From positions 5,580,001-5,644,000 of the forward strand of contig AP026543.1 of assembly GCA_026075535.2 (NCBI GenBank): a stretch of DNA of 64,000 nt, given 5' to 3'. This DNA comes from Tricholoma matsutake. Taxonomy: Eukaryota > Basidiomycota > Agaricomycetes > Agaricales > Tricholomataceae. Positions 21,946-32,979 of this stretch are shown here, piece after piece. Positions within the stretch are counted from its first letter, which is position 1. Each line of letters opens with the position of its first letter. Both the position numbers and the translations under genes were made by a program. The notes beneath the pieces are model-generated. The model saw nothing but the letters and a program-made list of their open reading frames with translations, did no database searches and was not told the DNA's origin.

Positions 21946-23508
21946 TTAACAAAGATATATATTATGTATGGTGTGACCCCTTTCATGCCTTCCTCTGATG
22001 GGGGTGTGAGGGACCTGGCGAGTGTTCTTGTTTTGGGCAGGGGGTGATTTGGGGGAGGTCACAGTGTAGATGTCAGTATCTTCTTTGATGCTGGCAGATG
22101 GGCTAAGCCATCCCACAAGGCAGGGGAAGGGGCAGAGACCAGAGGGGTGGTCATAGGATTTGCAGTTCAAACAAAAGAATTGGTTGTCGAAATGGCAGGC
22201 AGCACCCACACCATAGTCAAGAGAGTTGAAACAGAGGTTTCTGATTAGGTCAGTCCAGGCATGGAAGTCATCAAAGGATAGGTGAGGGGGGTTGTCACAG
22301 TAGACATTCCAGATTGTGTGGAGATCATCAGGGGAAATGGCAATTTTTAGGCTTGAGATGTGGATGGAGCAGAGAACTTTGATGGCCGCCTCTGCATCAG
22401 GATCAGAGAGCCTGCTGTGAATAAATGAGGAAACATCTGGATTCGAGGTTATCATGGAGCAAATGAGGGCTGCGACCAGCACATTGCTCTTGGGAGTGTT
22501 CAAGTAAGTTAGGTTTTCGACGGTGCAGATGTAAGAGGGTAGGACTTGTTGGAAGGGGGTGAAGAAAATGGTGAGCTCAGCAGTTGAGCAGACTGCGAGC
22601 AGGGTGAGAGCATCAATGATGTCCTGGGAGAGGCCCATAACAAGGAAGTACCACGGGGAGGTGAGACATTCCCCATTGTCAAACTTGTTTGATGGGGGGC
22701 TAATGATTACATCTTTGGAGGATTGAGGAGTGATGATCTTGGAAATAAGAGAGAGGATCCTCCCTATGACACCCTGGGCATTTTCCTTATAGTGAGTGCA
22801 CCATGGGCAGGCCCAGAGTCTCAGGCCAGGCTTGGGAGACCAGTGGAAGACTAGCTTGTCTGACACATTGTGCCAGATGAGGCGGCAGATTTGTGGTGTG
22901 GGAAAGCCATTGGAGGGGGGGGCAGTGATCTGGAGACCATTATTGAGTGTCATGGTGCCATTACATATTTTGCCCTGTAAGGTAAAGGGGGGATGGGTAG
23001 GGGGAGGCCAGCATTCAATTGTTTGGGGGATCCTTGCAGGGGGGGGTGGGGAGGAGTCCTTTGGTGAGGTCAGAGTAGAGAATTTGGAAATGTGAGAAAG
23101 ACATACCTGAGGGGCAGCACTCAGTTTATTAGCCGAGTGGCTATCAGCCATCGAGGAGGTGGAGGCACCCTGTTTGTCTTTGGCTGCTTTCTTGACATGG
23201 GCATCTGAGTGGCTTCCAGAATGGCCACGTTTATTGGGGCCAGAGTCAGTGTTCATAAACTTGGAGGGAGGCATGGGAATGCTCATGTAAGGGGTTGTGG
23301 AGATTGTTGCAGATATAAGGAAGAGGCTGGGGGCCACGGTTGTGGATTGGGGAGTTTTTGTACAAGATGAGGTCACTGGGCTGTCAGATGCTGAGAACAC
23401 ATGTTGTGGTGCTAAAGATGGGGGTGATCCCTTTGAGCATTGGAGTGGATTGTGGTGTTTCTTGGGCAATGCGTGCACATTAGGGCTGGCTACGTCAGGG
23501 GGTGGCAC
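21946..23508 (-). CDS. LINE ORF1 (gag-like RNA-binding protein)
   Basis: A 520-codon open frame. Its first codon in the open stretch is GTG, with a stop just upstream, so the true start is either a downstream ATG or lies across a frameshift. The N-terminal 180 residues are Ser/Thr/Pro-rich. The middle has no family I can name. Near the C-terminus CLNCKSYDHPSGLC is a CCHC zinc knuckle, as in many LINE ORF1 proteins that bind the element RNA. It is the only LINE frame that remains intact. The 400 bp to the left (21,540-21,945) are the non-coding linker to ORF2. Confidence 0.75.
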   Translation of the reverse strand: MPPPDVASPNVHALPKKHHNPLQCSKGSPPSLAPQHVFSASDSPVTSSCTKTPQSTTVAPSLFLISATISTTPYMSIPMPPSKFMNTDSGPNKRGHSGSHSDAHVKKAAKDKQGASTSSMADSHSANKLSAAPQVCLSHISKFSTLTSPKDSSPPPPARIPQTIECWPPPTHPPFTLQGKICNGTMTLNNGLQITAPPSNGFPTPQICRLIWHNVSDKLVFHWSPKPGLRLWACPWCTHYKENAQGVIGRILSLISKIITPQSSKDVIISPPSNKFDNGECLTSPWYFLVMGLSQDIIDALTLLAVCSTAELTIFFTPFQQVLPSYICTVENLTYLNTPKSNVLVAALICSMITSNPDVSSFIHSRLSDPDAEAAIKVLCSIHISSLKIAISPDDLHTIWNVYCDNPPHLSFDDFHAWTDLIRNLCFNSLDYGVGAACHFDNQFFCLNCKSYDHPSGLCPFPCLVGWLSPSASIKEDTDIYTVTSPKSPPAQNKNTRQVPHTPIRGRHERGHTIHNIYLC

Positions 23509-23839
23509 TGATCCTTTTGTTCAAAGGTTTGTCACTGGTGGGGGGAGTGTTTGTGCTCTTAGTTCAGTTAATGAGTGGCTGGGCGACTCTTGAGATTCTG
23601 GAGAGACTTATGGTGAAGTGGGGGCTGCCAAGGTGGCTGTTAGAGCACAATGGTGCATTCAAGGTTGAAAAATGTCTCTGTTTGGTGTTAGAGAGACATC
23701 CAGTGATGCAGAGTATCAGCGCCACCATACTTTGTATATGGTAGTATGAGTTCAAGAGCCCCCCATGGAGATTGAAATGTTGTTGAAATGCATATGCATT
23801 TGGGTCTCATGATAAGAACTGCAGAGCTGAGATTGAATT

Positions 23840-24112
23840 TGTTGAAATTAACCCTGAGATACATGCTGCATACATGAGGCAATACATGCAGCATACACAT
23901 GTTACTGCACTTACTGTGCATACATCTGGTAAACACATTCCTGAGTCATGTGACATCCTTATTATTATGTATATAAGGAGAACCTGTACCATAGTAGGAA
24001 TACAGTGTTCTTACCTCTGCTAACCCTAGCTGTAAGTCTTACTAAACCCCAGGTAGGTTGTAAGGAACTTGTTGTCTCTTCTGCTGTGCAGCATATATAG
24101 TCTGCTCCAACA
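23840..24112 (+). repeat. 5' LTR of the copia element
   Basis: 273 bp, TGTTG...CAACA. It contains TATATAAGG near 23,970, a likely TATA box. It differs from the 3' LTR at few positions, so the insertion is not very old. Confidence 0.96.
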
Positions 24113-24124
24113 GGTTATGGGCCC
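24113..24124 (+). promoter_or_regulatory. Primer-binding site for an initiator tRNA-Met half
   Basis: GGTTATGGGCCC directly follows the LTR. It is complementary to the anticodon stem-loop of eukaryotic initiator tRNA-Met, the site used by Drosophila copia, which primes with a cleaved tRNA half. The tRNA comparison is from memory of the family. Confidence 0.75.
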
Positions 24125-24339
24125 TGCTGGGCATGTCACAAACGCGCCTTAACTGGCTGTGAATGATGTTGACATCATAGTCTCCAAATTATAACCTTGC
24201 GCTCTTCATGAGCTGCATTGCACTCCCTGTGAGCTGCACTTTAAACCTAGGTTGACTAGGGTTACACACTCTGAAGGAGTGCTTTTTTCTGAGATCGTTA
24301 AAACATGTTTTATTGAGTAAAAAGACTGATTGAGCACTT

Positions 24340-25269
24340 TTACCAGCTGCCATCAAAGATCATGTCTTCAACTCTGAGAAACTCATACAAACTTTTGATG
24401 GATCAAATTACATTCAATGGGCCAACTCAATGAAGGCATGGCTCAGGTCTCAAGGCCTATGGCAGATAACTAGCGGGGCAGAAGTCAAACCACCTCTGGC
24501 ACCTCCTTTGATGGCAACAAATGCTACTCTCGTAGCACATGCTACTGCCAAGCTCCAGACCTGGAGCAACAAAAATGACCAGGCAATTGGAAGCCTAGTG
24601 CTGCGCCTGGCCCCCTCCATTCAGCAGCATGCCAACACCAAGGACACTGCTGAGGTGTGGGACCTCATTCGCACCGATTATGGTGTCGATGGCCCCTCCC
24701 AAGTCTTTGCAGACTTTAGGTCTGCAATAGTGATCAAAATCCCGGCTGCGAACCCAGCGCCAGAGATCACTAAAATGGCTGACAAGTTTGAGTGCCTTAC
24801 GGCTGCCAATGTTGCCATCCCCAAACTAGTACAGGTGATGATCCTACATGCTGCAATGCTGCACAAGTATGATTCATTATTCGCCACAGTCCTTAACACA
24901 ACTGCTACTAGTGCCTTGACATTCAAACACATCAAGGACTCCATTGTCACTGAAGCCTCTAGGCGCATGGCAGTTGGAAAGCCCACCAGCCCGCCTCAGG
25001 CCAATAAGCTTTCCACTGTCAAGCGCAAAGGGGGAAACCCCAAATGGCAGCCCAAAGAAGAGCAAGACAACAATGGAGAGTTGTCCCAAAAGTGTGGACA
25101 ATGCGGGGACAAAAAGACTAAGGAGGATAAGCCCAAAGAGAAGCATACCCACCTTGCCTCCAGTGCCTTTACCACCATAAATGGTAATGGCACCATCATA
25201 CCGCTGATGCTGCTCATTCAGTGCATTGAACAGCGCGACCACACTCCCACAAGGGACCCTTGCCGCTGA
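24340..25269 (+). pseudogene. gag: copia gag
   Basis: The frame is open upstream of its first ATG at 24430. The family-typical block FDGSNYIQWANSMKAWLRSQ starts before it (about 24,390), so the original start codon, expected near 24,340, seems to have been lost. The body has the usual copia capsid helices (TWSNKNDQAIGSLVLRLAP, WDLIRTDYG). The C-terminal knuckle is degenerate (CGQCGDKKTKEDK, no His or last Cys in place). The 270 bp that follow to the protease are broken by stops. Confidence 0.85.
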
Positions 25270-25543
25270 CCGCCTGCACAGGCATATATGGGTGTGGCCT
25301 CTACCTCTCATTCAGTTTACGCTGAATATCAGCAAGCTCGAGACACCCTCGAGCAAATGCAACTTCCATGCAGGCCGAAAAATCTGCAACTGTCCGCTGG
25401 AAGAGCACCTGACAGTGTGAGAAGGTAAGAGAAGGAGGATCAAACTGGAAGAACCTAGGATCATGGAGGTTGAAGATGATACTGTCTCCCCCAGATCAGA
25501 GCCTCCGGTTTCTGATGAAGAAGTGTAGAAAGCCATTGACAAG

Positions 25544-28500
25544 ATGCTCGTCGATGAACTGCTTGAAACAGAAGGATATGATGACAGGTCAGTCCTTTTC
25601 CCTGCCACAAGCACAAAGATTAATATTCCAATGATTACAGCAAACTTTTCATGTGAAATCTTACCACTATTAAATGTATCATGGAACTATTTAGATCTTA
25701 ATATATGTGTTATGTGTGCAAACGGAAATTGTAAGAAAGGTGCTGACTGGATCATGGATTCAGGTGCATCAACAACTTCACTGGTGAAATGAAAGATTTT
25801 GCTTCTTATGAGCCTTTACCAAGAAAGGACTCTACCTTGGTTCAAACAGCCACAGGTACTACTCATATAGTAGGAAAAGGAGCAGTCTTCATTAGACATC
25901 AGGTAGTATGTCATGGGAAGTCAGAGATGCATAAAACACAATTATACCCCATCTACTACATACCCAACTGTAGTACTCGACTACTGTCAATGGGTGTCTT
26001 TTTACAAGATGGCAAGTGATGTGCATGGTTCCTCCGCACACATTTCATTTTTCGAGAAAGGAAACCCAATAATGGATTGTGTCCCTCTTAGGAGATGCGA
26101 CATGATCTATTGGGCTTGGACTCATATATTGAACACCAAGAGGATCAATGTCATGACCATGTATGTCGCTGACTACTTGACTTGGCATAGGTGACTTGGA
26201 CACCCATCCAAAGAGGCGCTAGGGAAAATGCCTAACAGCACCATAAAATTCCCAAGGAATTTAATTATTCCTAAAGACAAAATTATATGTCCAGGGTGCG
26301 CTGAATGGAAAATGATGTCAAAATCTTTTCCTGAATCAAATTCATGCGCAGAGAAATCCTTTGAATTAATACATTCCAATCTAAAGGAACTCCCGGTACT
26401 ATTGTACCACAAACATAAATACTTCATTGTATTTCTAGATGACAAAACATCACATATCTGGGTCCAGTGCCTTAGAAAGAAGTCTGATGCTGCTGTGGCG
26501 ATTAGACAATTTCAGGCAATGGCTTTGACCCAGTATGGCGCTACAATCAAGCACTGGCATGTTGATCCAGGGAGGGAGTTCAAAGATCGTGAACTACAAA
26601 ATATGCTCAAGAATTTTGGCATCAAAATAGAGATGTCCACACCCCATGTTCACCAACAGAATGGGCACGCAAAGCGCACCATAAGGACAATAATGGAAAA
26701 GTCGCAAACCCTATGATTTACTGCTTGTCTACCACAATCATGGTGGGAATTTTGCATTGAACATGCAACACACCTATACAACCAAACCCCAATAAGGCAC
26801 CTGAAATGGCTGACACCTTTTGAGGACCTGAATAAAGTCCGCCCAGATCAAAATGATCTGAAGGTCTTTGGTTGCAGTGCTTACATCTATCTACCCAAGG
26901 AGAAACATCCAACCACATTAGCTCCTCAATCGGAGTTAATGACATACCTTGGATTAGAAGATGGCATTAAAGCATACCGTTTCATGTGACTTAGTGGCGC
27001 AATATTCATTGGTGCTACAGCACTATTTGATGAAACATTGTTCTCATGCTGTCCCAGAGCTAAAACTCCTGCCAAGACAGACCTTGGTGATTTTCCACCT
27101 CCAGAACCAGAAGATGATGACCACTCATTTGGAACGGATGGCAATGATTTTATACCACCACAAAATCTGCCCCTTCCTCCGTCATCAGAAAAAGATGATG
27201 ATGATGTACCAAGCGAGCAAAAGGTGCATGACGATGTGACTGACACTCCTCCTCTGCCGCCTCCAGTAACCACTGAGGACTTTTGTCCAAGATGTGATGA
27301 TCAACAGGAATGGCAGCAATTGCCCCATCGATCAGGCAGGCAGAGGAACATCCCAAACCATCCTGGCAATACCTATGGAGAGAAGCGACTCCCCTCTGAC
27401 ATAGAGAGAGACATTGCATGTGATCGATATTGGAAGAGATCTGTGGGTCAAGATTCGGATCATAACTGAACATGACCATGATCTCAACAGCAAGAACCAG
27501 TTGCTGGACTGAGTTCGGCACCCCATGAGAGTGTGCCTGATTCCAATAATCAAGAACATGATCACCCAATGGGGGAACAGGACGAAGCAGGTTATATTAA
27601 AAAGATAACCAAGGAAGGTGGAGATAAACTTATTCGCTGGCTGTTGTCAAAAGCAGTCACACCATCAAGTGAAATAAGCCAAGTTCCAAACCAATTTCGC
27701 GATATTGTGCGCCTACCACAGCAGCAGCAACTTGAGTGGAAACAGGCTTGTCATGAAGAATTAGAGGCTCTTCACAAGCGACAAGTCTATGACATCGTTG
27801 ATCTTCCACATGATCAAAAAACGATCAAAAATAGATGGGTTTTCTCCATGAAATTGGATGGAAGAAAACGAGCCAGACTCATGGCCAAAGGCTTTTCACA
27901 AGTCGAAGGTGTTGACTTTGATGAGATTTTCTCACCAGTAGTCTGCTATGAGACTGTACGCCTCATGTTTGCACTTGCGTCTCTAGAAGGCATGTATATG
28001 ACCGGTCTAGATGTAAAAACTGCATTTTTATATGGCAAACTAGATGAGGAGACCTATATGGATCAACCCAGGGGTTTCAGACTCAAGGGAAAAGAGTGCA
28101 AAGTAATGCGCTTATGCTGAGCATTGTATGGCCTTAAACAGGCCTCACTAGCATGGTGGAAAGAGCTAGAGGCATTTATGCACACCATCGGGTTTGTGCA
28201 CACCAGCTCCGATGCCGGCATTTTCATAAACAAGGATCCTAAGACAGGCAGCATTGTTATTGTGCTGATCTATGTTGATGATGGCTTGTTCATGGGGAAG
28301 AACAAGAAACTTGTGGATGAAAAGAAGAATGCTTGTCTAAATCATTGGGAGTGCCGTAGTACTGAAAAAGTCATGGAATTCTTAGGCATGCACATCACCC
28401 AGACCGCAAATAAAGTCAAACTCAATCAAACTGAATATCTTGCCAAAGTGCTCAAGAGGTTCGAGATGACAAATGCCAAAGTTGCCCCCACTCCACTCCC

Positions 28501-29251
28501 AACTGGTTACAAACCATCGGAAAACACAGCGATGCCAAACATGGTGCTTAGATCAAAATATCAGTCTGTGATCAGATCTTTATTGTATCTGATGCTCGGA
28601 ACACGACCTGATATCGCTTATGCAGTAATCAAGATGTCGCAATTCTCAGCTAATCCTAGCCAAGAACATCTAGACAAAGCAATGTACATCATGCAGTATC
28701 TGGTGGGAACCCAGAAATATAATATTGTCTATGATGGAGAGAAATCTGAAGGGCTACAGGCCTTCACAGATTCTGATTGGGCAGCTGACACTGTCAAGCG
28801 CCAATCTACAATGGGTTACTTTGCTACTCTAGTGAGTGGCATTGTGTGCTGGCAGTCCCATTTACAAAAAACTGTAGCACTGTCATCCACAGAAGCCGAA
28901 TATATGGCTCTCTCTGACACTTGTCGGCAGATAGCATGGATAGAGTCCTTATTCCAGGAACTTGGATATATACTGAAGCGCGTACCAATCTGCGCTGATA
29001 ATCAGGGATCCATCTTTATTGGATCAAATCCAGTTCAGGAAAGAAGGACCAAACATATAGACATTCACTACCACTATACCCGTGAATGCATAGAAAATGA
29101 CAAAGTCACAGTCATTTTCATTCCTGGAAGTGATAATCCAGCTGACATGTTCACAAAGAACCTTGGCGCCGTCCTATTCAGGAAATTTAGAGACTCTCTC
29201 AGAATTACTTTCAAGATCAAACTTAGCTGCTTAGAGCACTGTACAGTTTGA
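25544..29251 (+). pseudogene. pol: copia pol (PR-IN-RT-RNase H), broken
   Basis: The protease motif is WIMDSGAS at about 25,755, with a frameshift just after. The integrase zinc finger is at about 26,185-26,310 (WHR, LGHPS, CPGCAE). The integrase core has both aspartates (FLDDKTS, VDPGREFKD), but the catalytic Glu is Lys (QQNGHAKR). Stops lie after EKSQTL (26,716), after AYRFM and near 27,470. RT contains KNRWVFSMKLDG, a TGA in VMRLC*ALYGLKQ (28,118-28,120, probably from CGA) and the intact box YVDD (about 28,270). RNase H is intact (TDSDWAAD, SSTEAEYMAL). The last frame runs to 29,251. Confidence 0.95.
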
Positions 29252-29258
29252 GGGGGGG
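29249..29258 (+). other. Polypurine tract of the copia element
   Basis: TGAGGGGGGG immediately before the 3' LTR; the pol stop codon TGA forms its left edge. Confidence 0.85.
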
Positions 29259-29915
29259 TGTTGAAATTAACCCTGAGATACATGCTGCATACATGAGGCA
29301 ATACATGCAGCATACACATGTTACTGTGCTTACTGTGCATACATGTGGTAAACACATTCCTGAGTCATGTGACATCCTTATTATTATGTATATAAGGAGA
29401 ACCTGTACCATAGGGGCACGATGGTGTAGTGGCAACCATTGTACTTGGCCTAGGCCCTGTGACCAACTGACAATAGGCAGGAGGTCTTGAGTTCGAATCC
29501 TGCCCCTGTTCAGCCACTGGGGGGTTTTAGTGGGTATTATCCAATGTGATGAGTCCCACACTACTGTAATCATACAGTGTGCATAAAATGCATTTCCTCC
29601 CTGGTAACCCTACTCTGAGGTTCAAGTTCCTTGGAACCCCTAAGCAGGTGGTGAGAGCAGTAATGTTGTCATCCCCATATTAAGCAGGATGGTCTTCCAG
29701 AAATGGAATTCTAGTGTCTCAAAGCCTCCCACAAATTGTGGGAAAAATGCTTCCACCAAAAAAAAAAAAAAAAAAAAAAAGAGAACCTGTACCATAGTAG
29801 GAATACAGTGTCTTTACCTCTGCTAACCCTAGCTGTAAGTCTTAGTAAACCCTAGGTAGGTTGTAAGGAACTTGTTGTCTCTTCTGCTGTGCAGCATATA
29901 TAGTCTGCTCCAACA
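29259..29915 (+). repeat. 3' LTR of the copia element, interrupted by a SINE
   Basis: 657 bp, which equals the 273-bp LTR plus a 367-bp SINE plus its 17-bp target duplication. The LTR halves are 29,259-29,413 and 29,781-29,915. Confidence 0.95.
29414..29780 (+). mobile_element. tRNA-derived SINE (copy 1)
   Basis: A 17-bp target duplication, GAGAACCTGTACCATAG, lies at 29,397-29,413 and 29,781-29,797. The head is tRNA-like: GGGGCA near the start can pair with TGCCCC at about 29,501, the A box TGGTGTAGTGG is at 29,422-29,432 and the B box GTTCGAATCC at 29,491-29,500. The body has a central core shared with two other SINEs in this window. The element ends in 23 A. A RNA polymerase III promoter and a poly-A tail mark a SINE mobilised by LINE machinery. 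Confidence 0.93.
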
Positions 29916-29930
29916 GAATTCGGCATGTCT

Positions 29931-30170
29931 ATCTCGCCGCCCTCCGGGGTGGAACAGATAATAGTTTCGGGCTACGGCCTATCTCTGAGATGGTGAGCCC
30001 AACACTGCTAACACATAATGGCGTACGTAAAGGTATTTCCCCTAGGTGATCTTCTTCTCGGGCTTTCAGTAATGAATTCCACCAACCTAACGTGTCCTCC
30101 TAAGCTGACGTTGTCAGTTGTCGGAGTTGACCGGAGTCTCGGGCTCAAGTGTTCCACCAAAAAAAAAAAA
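29931..30170 (+). mobile_element. SINE-like retroposon (copy 2)
   Basis: Flanked by ATTCGGCATGTCT at 29,918-29,930 and 30,171-30,183, with a 12-A tail ending in the same CCACC-A(n) as copy 1. The central part resembles the cores of copies 1 and 3 (a GAGCCCAACACTGC block). I do not see a clear tRNA A/B box pair, so the head may be truncated or of another origin. Confidence 0.75.
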
Positions 30171-30183
30171 ATTCGGCATGTCT

Positions 30184-30476
30184 AAGGAACCGTGACTGAT
30201 GTGACTGAAACTGTTCAATGGCCTACTTTTTGGTATACCCTGAAACCGGCAGTTGGTTATATTTTTACTACATGAACATGATGAGAGTGTAGATAGGAAG
30301 CATATGTATACTCTCGAGAAAGCCGAAGACCAGTAGTGGTCAGGAACCACAATTCCGAGACACGTTTTCAAAATTTGTTCACTTAGGTCCATCATGTGAT
30401 CGTAATTTAAAGTCATGTGAGAATTTATCGCGACTCTCTTTACCATCGTACAAGCACAACTCCCCTGAGCCTGTAC
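30184..30476 (+). promoter_or_regulatory. HIS6 5' region
   Basis: Only about 290 bp separate the last transposon from the HIS6 start. TGACTGA occurs twice in tandem near 30,193-30,207, one base away from the TGACTCA site bound by Gcn4/CPC1 in fungal amino-acid genes. Whether it works is unknown. More of the original promoter may lie left of 23,840. Confidence 0.4.
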
Positions 30477-31751
30477 ATGCACGCCGCGCGTCGTAGTGCC
30501 TTCAGACCATGCATTGATTTGCATAATGGACAAGTAAAACAGATCGTTGGAGGTACACTGTCAGATGCGACTCCCGAAAGCCTGAAGACTAATTTCGTCG
30601 CAAGGCTAGTTACTTCGCTTTTTTCACCTCGTGATTGACGATAACACCGCTTTCCCAAAAACTAACCAGTGAACCCCCTGCTTATTTTGCTTTTTTGTAC
30701 AAAGAGAATGGGCTTGTGGGTGGCCATGTTATCAAACTTGGACATGGAAACGATGGTGCTGCTAAAGAAGCGCTGCAGACATGGCCAGGTTTGTTTCGAC
30801 GTTTGGACTCCCAGGCGTGAGTTCTGTCTGTATTCATCTCGACGCAGGTGGATTACAGATCGGTGGAGGGATCAATGACCAAAATGCAAAGGAATGGCTA
30901 GACGCGGGGGCGAGCAAGGTTGGATGATGTCAAGCCACAAACCATAGTGTGACTGATGTGTTATAGGTCATCGTGACGTCCTACCTTTTTCCAGATGCCA
31001 AGTTCTCTCTCGAGCGACTGAAGAAGATCTCTGCTGCTGTTGGGAAAGATAAGCTTGTTGTAGATGTGAGGTAAAAGATCAAGATCGGTTGGTCGGCTGT
31101 CTCTTTCACGACGTATTTTACCAGCTGTCGACGACGAAAAGACAAGTGGTTTGTTGCTATGAACAAGTGGCAAGACATCACTGACATGGAGGTGAACAAA
31201 GGTATATATCCCTCATCATCGTAGCTATCGCTTCAAATGACGTAAAGAACAGAATCTTTGAGTCTGCTGTCTGCATTCTGCAGGTGACAATGTCTAACAC
31301 CTATCTCTTTCTATGTCTCACCCTTTGTACAGCGAATTTTTAGTACATGCTGCCGATGTGGAAGGCTTGTGTGAAGGTATTGACGAAGCGCTTGTTACGA
31401 GTGAGTATACCGTCCATCTCCTTGTCAGCTACCTGTCTTAGCCATCATAGAACTTGGAGAATGGGTTGAACTGCCCACGACCTATGCTGGTGGTACAAAA
31501 GGTTAACATATGATATTCATTGAAATATTTGGTTAAAACATCTTTCGCAGATATTGCTGACCTCGAGCTTGTTGACCGGCTTTCAGGGGGACGGGTTGAT
31601 TTAACTTATGGGAGGTAAATCATAAATCTTCCTGTTCATTTCTGTTCCATTGAAGGAGTTTGACAGCTCTCTGGACATATTCGGGGGTACAATGGTGAAT
31701 TTCAGAAAGTTGGTAGAAATGAATCGATCACTTTGTGATAGATCAGATTAG
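30477..31751 (+). CDS. HIS6: Phosphoribosylformimino-AICAR ribotide isomerase (histidine synthesis)
   Basis: Ten exons, by my reading: 30477-30604, 30670-30788, 30848-30918, 30967-31070, 31125-31201, 31253-31283, 31333-31400, 31451-31501, 31551-31614 and 31667-31751. They total 798 nt, or 265 residues, close to the 261 of yeast His6. The enzyme opens the ribose of ProFAR in step 4 of histidine synthesis. The first catalytic Asp is in [18 protein letters not shown] and the second in [32 protein letters not shown] and YAGG fit the (beta/alpha)8 phosphate-binding loops. Intron 1 appears to be GC-AG (AAG|GCTAGT), since no GT donor keeps the frame; the others are GT-AG. The ATG at 30477 is chosen because family homology starts right after it. 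Confidence 0.93.
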
Positions 31752-31990
31752 ATAAAACTGCATTGCTGTGTGGGAAATTATATAGGAACAACGTTACAGT
31801 TGATAGAAATAAGGTTCGGGACACAAATTTGGATTCCTCAAGTCTGCGATCGAAGTACGACGCTCTCCTCAAGGTGAATACTAGTCTATTTGTCTGACGG
31901 TTGGTCCGAAACTGGGTTGTATACTCCTGGTCTCCCACCGTCATTCTGTGCTCTCGCTGTTTCTGACTGGTCTAAGCAGATCTCACCATA

Positions 31991-32514
31991 ATGCCCGGCA
32001 AAGTCAAGGCCTACGAGCTCCAATCCAAGTACGAATCTTCAGCCCCGATTTTGAGCTGCAATCTGATATGACTGCAGGTCAAAAAATGACTTGTCCAAGC
32101 AGCTGCTAGAACTGAAGAACGAACTACTTACGCTGCGGGTACAGAAAATCGCTGGGGGCTCGGCATCGAAACTCACGAAAATGTGCGTAGCCTAAGCATG
32201 GATGGCAATTTTGTTTTACACAAAATCAGTGCTACTGTTCGCAAGTCTATTGCCCGGGTATTGACGGTCATGAACCAAAAAGCTCGCCAGAATCTGCGCG
32301 AATACTACAAAGACAAGAAGTACAAACCCCTTGATCTGCGACCGAAGAAAACACGGGCAATCAGACGGCGTTTGTCAAAAGTGGGTCCTTCGTTTTACAT
32401 TGGGACTTTTGATTTAGTTGTAATTTTTTCCAGCATGAGTCGTCTATCAAGACATTGAAACAACGAAAGAAGGATCAGAACTTTCCGATTAGGAAGTATG
32501 CAGTCAAGGCATAA
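31991..32514 (+). CDS. RPL35: 60S ribosomal protein L35 (uL29)
   Basis: Four exons: 31991-32028, 32078-32182, 32230-32380 and 32434-32514. They total 375 nt, or 124 residues, all with GT-AG introns. The product starts [20 protein letters not shown] and ends [10 protein letters not shown], with the highly conserved [20 protein letters not shown] and [14 protein letters not shown]. uL29 sits next to the peptide exit tunnel on the large subunit. The 240 bp between the HIS6 stop and this ATG end in a CT-rich tract, as often seen at ribosomal protein gene promoters. The frame is undamaged. Confidence 0.96.
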
Positions 32515-32979
32515 GCAGGGTTGGTTCATTGTCGAGCAGGGTAGTAGGTCGCATTTATGCTGGAGTTGCTTTGTATGCACTGTTATGATCAGCCAGAAGC
32601 CCAGACTTCCCAACCACCAGAAGGTTGTTGAGTGAATCCGAGTTGTTCTACACATCTACACATCTAAGGTTGTAGATAGCACAGAACGCTTGTCTCGGAA
32701 GGTTATCGTTGGAACATTTGAGGGGACTCAGTCTCTTCAGTTTATATATATCATTTCTTTGTCACAACACATTGGCGGTCAGAAGATCACGAGTTGCGAT
32801 TGAACTAGTAATAATGCACGCCGACCCACGCTGCTGCTAAGTCCACCCGCCCCTCCCTCCTCAATTCTATTGCTGGGCAAAGCAAGATCTAATATCCTTC
32901 CCTTCTGGATTATCTCTGCACCTAACTTTACGACAACTATACGGCTGGCTGGTGTAGCTTGACGTTGGCTTGACGAACG

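Larger units (their letters stand above)
19158..23690 (-). mobile_element. Two-ORF non-LTR retrotransposon (LINE), 3' end lost
   Basis: Right to left on the minus strand: ORF1 with a CCHC knuckle, a linker, then ORF2 with an endonuclease and a reverse transcriptase. The RT is cut by the copia LTR at 19,170, so the C-terminal part and tail are missing. Boundaries at the right are approximate. Confidence 0.85.
23840..29915 (+). mobile_element. Ty1/copia retrotransposon with both LTRs
   Basis: 273-bp LTRs (the right one enlarged by a SINE) start TGTTGAAATTAACC and end CTGCTCCAACA. The target duplication GAATT occurs at 23,835-23,839 and 29,916-29,920. Gene order gag-PR-IN-RT-RH is that of copia. 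Without the SINE and its 17-bp duplication the element is about 5.7 kb. Several stops and lost catalytic residues make it inactive. Confidence 0.97.

Noticed and set aside
29414..29510. A tRNA gene
   Set aside because: Acceptor-like ends and A/B boxes are present, but a long body, a poly-A tail and a 17-bp target duplication show a SINE; the anticodon arm is not tRNA-like.
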